A stretch of DNA of 64,000 nucleotides, from the NCBI RefSeq assembly GCF_018617875.1, contig NZ_JACSKZ010000002.1, positions 62,001-126,000 of the forward strand, in the 5' to 3' direction. A model generated the notes under the pieces. It was given only the letters and a program-made list of their open reading frames with translations. It was not told where the DNA came from and did no database searches. This DNA comes from Exiguobacterium algae (lineage in GTDB: Bacteria; Bacillota; Bacilli; Exiguobacteriales; Exiguobacteriaceae). Numbering within the stretch: the first letter of the stretch is position 1; each line of letters starts with the position of its first letter. The translations under genes and the position numbers were made by a program. Shown in pieces: positions 62,294-64,000 of this stretch.

Positions 62294-63450
62294 GTTTTGA
62301 CCTCCTCACGATAGTCGTTGACGCGTTTTTGCAGACGTTCGACTGTATCATGACCAAACGTTTCGCAAATTTCTCGAGCGATTTCAAAAGCAATGACCGC
62401 TTCCACTACTAACGAGGCGGCTGGAACGGCACAAGCGTCACTTCGTTCGATCTGGGCGAGAAAAGGTTCCTTCGTTTCGATATCTACTGACTGGAGCGGT
62501 TTATACAGTGTCGGGATCGGCTTCATGACGGCTGAACAAATAATCGGCATCCCCGTCGTCATCCCGCCTTCAAACCCTCCTAAATGATTGCTCATTCTGG
62601 TGTATCCGGTCTCAGCGTAATCAATCGGGTCCATCACTTCCGAGCCTGGTCGGTAAGCCATCTGGAACCCGTCGCCGAACTCGATCCCTTTGATTGCATT
62701 CACACTCATGACTGCCCTTGCGATCGCCGCATCTAATTTCCGGTCATATTGAACATATGAACCGAGACCCGGCATCACCCCATGCACTTCCGTGCAAACC
62801 ACGCCTCCAATGGAGTCCCCATTCGATTTGGCTTCATCAATGCGTTGCATCATCTGTTCGGCTGCTTGCTCGTCAATCGTGCGTACTGGCGACTCCTCGA
62901 TGATTTGTCGTAATCCTGAGAGTGAACTTGTACGCTCGACTTGCGCCTCCACGCCGCCGATGACTTTGACATAGCTAAATACGGAGATATCGAGTTGTTC
63001 AAGCAATTGCTTCGCGAGTGCGCCGACCGCGACGCGGGCCGCCGTCTCACGTGCACTCGACCGTTCCAATACGTCACGCAGGTCCCGATGATTATACTTC
63101 AATCCTCCGACAAGGTCGGCATGACCCGGTCTCGGTCGCACGACGCGTCGTTTGACTTCAAAATCATCCGCGACCGGTTCTGCCTGCATGACATGTTTCC
63201 AATGGGTGTGGTCTTTGTTCTCGATCCAGAACGAAACAGGAGCCCCAGTTGTCCGTCCATGTCGAATTCCGGCCCGTACTTCGACTCGGTCCGACTCGAT
63301 TTGCATCCGTCGGCCACGTCCGTATCCCGATTGCCGCTTTTTCAATTCCCGGTTAATTTGGTCGATATCGACGAATAATCCGGCAGGCACCCCTTCTATA
63401 ATGACGGACAGACCGGGGCCGTGCGATTCACCTGCTGTCAAATAGCGCAT
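62287..63450 (-). CDS. aroC: Chorismate synthase
   Basis: 387 residues, FMN-dependent last step to chorismate. GESHGPGL at residues 7-14, [21 protein letters not shown] and the later [13 protein letters not shown] signature are intact. Ten bases after cheR. Confidence 0.96.
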   Translation of the reverse strand: MRYLTAGESHGPGLSVIIEGVPAGLFVDIDQINRELKKRQSGYGRGRRMQIESDRVEVRAGIRHGRTTGAPVSFWIENKDHTHWKHVMQAEPVADDFEVKRRVVRPRPGHADLVGGLKYNHRDLRDVLERSSARETAARVAVGALAKQLLEQLDISVFSYVKVIGGVEAQVERTSSLSGLRQIIEESPVRTIDEQAAEQMMQRIDEAKSNGDSIGGVVCTEVHGVMPGLGSYVQYDRKLDAAIARAVMSVNAIKGIEFGDGFQMAYRPGSEVMDPIDYAETGYTRMSNHLGGFEGGMTTGMPIICSAVMKPIPTLYKPLQSVDIETKEPFLAQIERSDACAVPAASLVVEAVIAFEIAREICETFGHDTVERLQKRVNDYREEVKTW

Positions 63451-63460
63451 TTCTCACACC

Positions 63461-64000
63461 TCATTCCTCTGTTTTTTCATAGAAGAAGCTTTGTTTCATT
63501 TTGTATCCGTACCGCTTAGGTTGAAAAATCTGTTCTGTTCCGCCGACGAACAGGATACCGCCTGGTCGGAGTGCACGTTGGAACGAAGTATACACTTTTT
63601 CTTTTGCTTCTTCTGTGAAATAAATCAAGACGTTTCGGCAGACGATCAAGTCGAAATTACGCTCGTACACGTCTGCCAGTAAATTATGTTTTTTAAACGT
63701 CACTAATTTTTTAATCTCGTCTGAAATAAAATAATCTTCCCCACGTTTTGTGAAATAGCGTGTTCGAAATTCTTCTGGCAAATCGACCAACGCCCGTTCA
63801 TGATATTTCCCTTGCTTCGCTTTTTCGATTACCAGGTCATCAAGGTCAGTCGCCATAATTGAAAATTGGTTCGGGGACAAATGCTTTGAAAGGAGCATCG
63901 CGAGCGAATAAGGCTCTTCGCCTGTAGAGCAGGCAGCGCTCCAGACGCGCAACTTTCCTTGGCTCTTACGAATCAAGTGCGGCAGGATGTCGTCTTCTAA
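63461..64000 (-). CDS. cheR: Chemotaxis protein methyltransferase CheR, 5' end cut by window edge
   Basis: About 180 C-terminal residues visible; the frame stays open to base 64000 and a typical CheR has about 260 residues. SAM-binding motif WSAACSTGEEPYSLAM and the later CRNVLIYF segment are present. Methylates glutamates of chemoreceptors. The N-terminal helix bundle lies outside the window. Same strand and close to aroC, as in Bacillus. Confidence 0.93.
   Translation of the reverse strand, partial: LEDDILPHLIRKSQGKLRVWSAACSTGEEPYSLAMLLSKHLSPNQFSIMATDLDDLVIEKAKQGKYHERALVDLPEEFRTRYFTKRGEDYFISDEIKKLVTFKKHNLLADVYERNFDLIVCRNVLIYFTEEAKEKVYTSFQRALRPGGILFVGGTEQIFQPKRYGYKMKQSFFYEKTEE

Noticed and set aside
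1-64000. tRNA, rRNA, CRISPR array, insertion sequence or prophage
   Set aside because: Looked for cloverleaf-like ends, regular repeat arrays, transposase motifs and phage genes; none seen.

Overview
This 64 kb window is chromosomal DNA from a low-to-moderate GC Gram-positive bacterium of the order Bacillales. The gene set and order are Bacillus-like: recU-ponA, nth-dnaD-asnS-aspB-ypmB-ypmA-dinG, panBCD, birA-cca-bshA-bshB1, ypjA, qcrABC, ypiF/ypiB/ypiA, aroA-aroB-aroC-cheR. A complete compact histidine operon, the absence of trp/tyrA genes between aroB and aroA, and a carotenoid-type desaturase at the left edge suggest Exiguobacterium or a close relative. That placement is inference, not shown by any marker gene here. 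I saw no rRNA, tRNA, CRISPR array, insertion sequence or prophage.

Left part (1-14.8 kb): the 3' part of a phytoene-desaturase-like gene; a small cluster with a membrane-anchored protein, a NUDIX hydrolase and a P-loop kinase-like protein followed by an in-frame remnant; an amino-acid binding lipoprotein translationally coupled to a HisC-like aminotransferase; a maltose-type acetyltransferase; a TIM-barrel protein of unknown function. Then comes the full his operon hisZ-G-D-C-B-H-A-F-I-E on the minus strand, with hisJ divergent from it. Together these supply every step of histidine synthesis except PRPP supply.

Middle (14.8-34.2 kb): accessory and stress genes. They include a dCMP-deaminase-family enzyme, xpaC-telA behind an ECF-type promoter, a sodium-coupled transporter, and a compatible-solute/ergothioneine-type ABC transporter coupled to a lipid kinase. 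A WalR-type site lies upstream of a secreted 3D-domain protein. Further on are DUF2157/GDYXXLXY-type membrane proteins, a CoA-type NUDIX enzyme, a flavin monooxygenase, and a six-gene cell-division/DNA-repair cluster (gpsB, ypsA, mrfB, mrfA, a NERD-domain protein and an unknown protein).

Right part (34.2-64 kb): peptidoglycan synthesis and recombination (ponA, recU), a lone DUF3800 gene inserted on the opposite strand, DNA repair and replication (nth, dnaD, dinG), asparagine/aspartate metabolism (asnS, aspB), and pantothenate synthesis (panBCD) behind a long leader with a terminator hairpin. These are followed by biotin regulation (birA), tRNA maturation (cca), bacillithiol synthesis (bshA, bshB1), a YitT protein, a divergent GreA-like factor, a membrane protease, the bc complex qcrABC, MurA-turnover factors (ypiB/reoY region), and the shikimate genes aroA-aroB-aroC with a partial cheR at the edge.

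Most of the window is ordinary core genome. The observations most worth checking are the pan leader, the binding-protein/aminotransferase pair beside a second HisC, the alternative-sigma and WalR-type sites, the DUF3800 insertion, and a uracil-DNA-glycosylase-like protein next to mrfAB.
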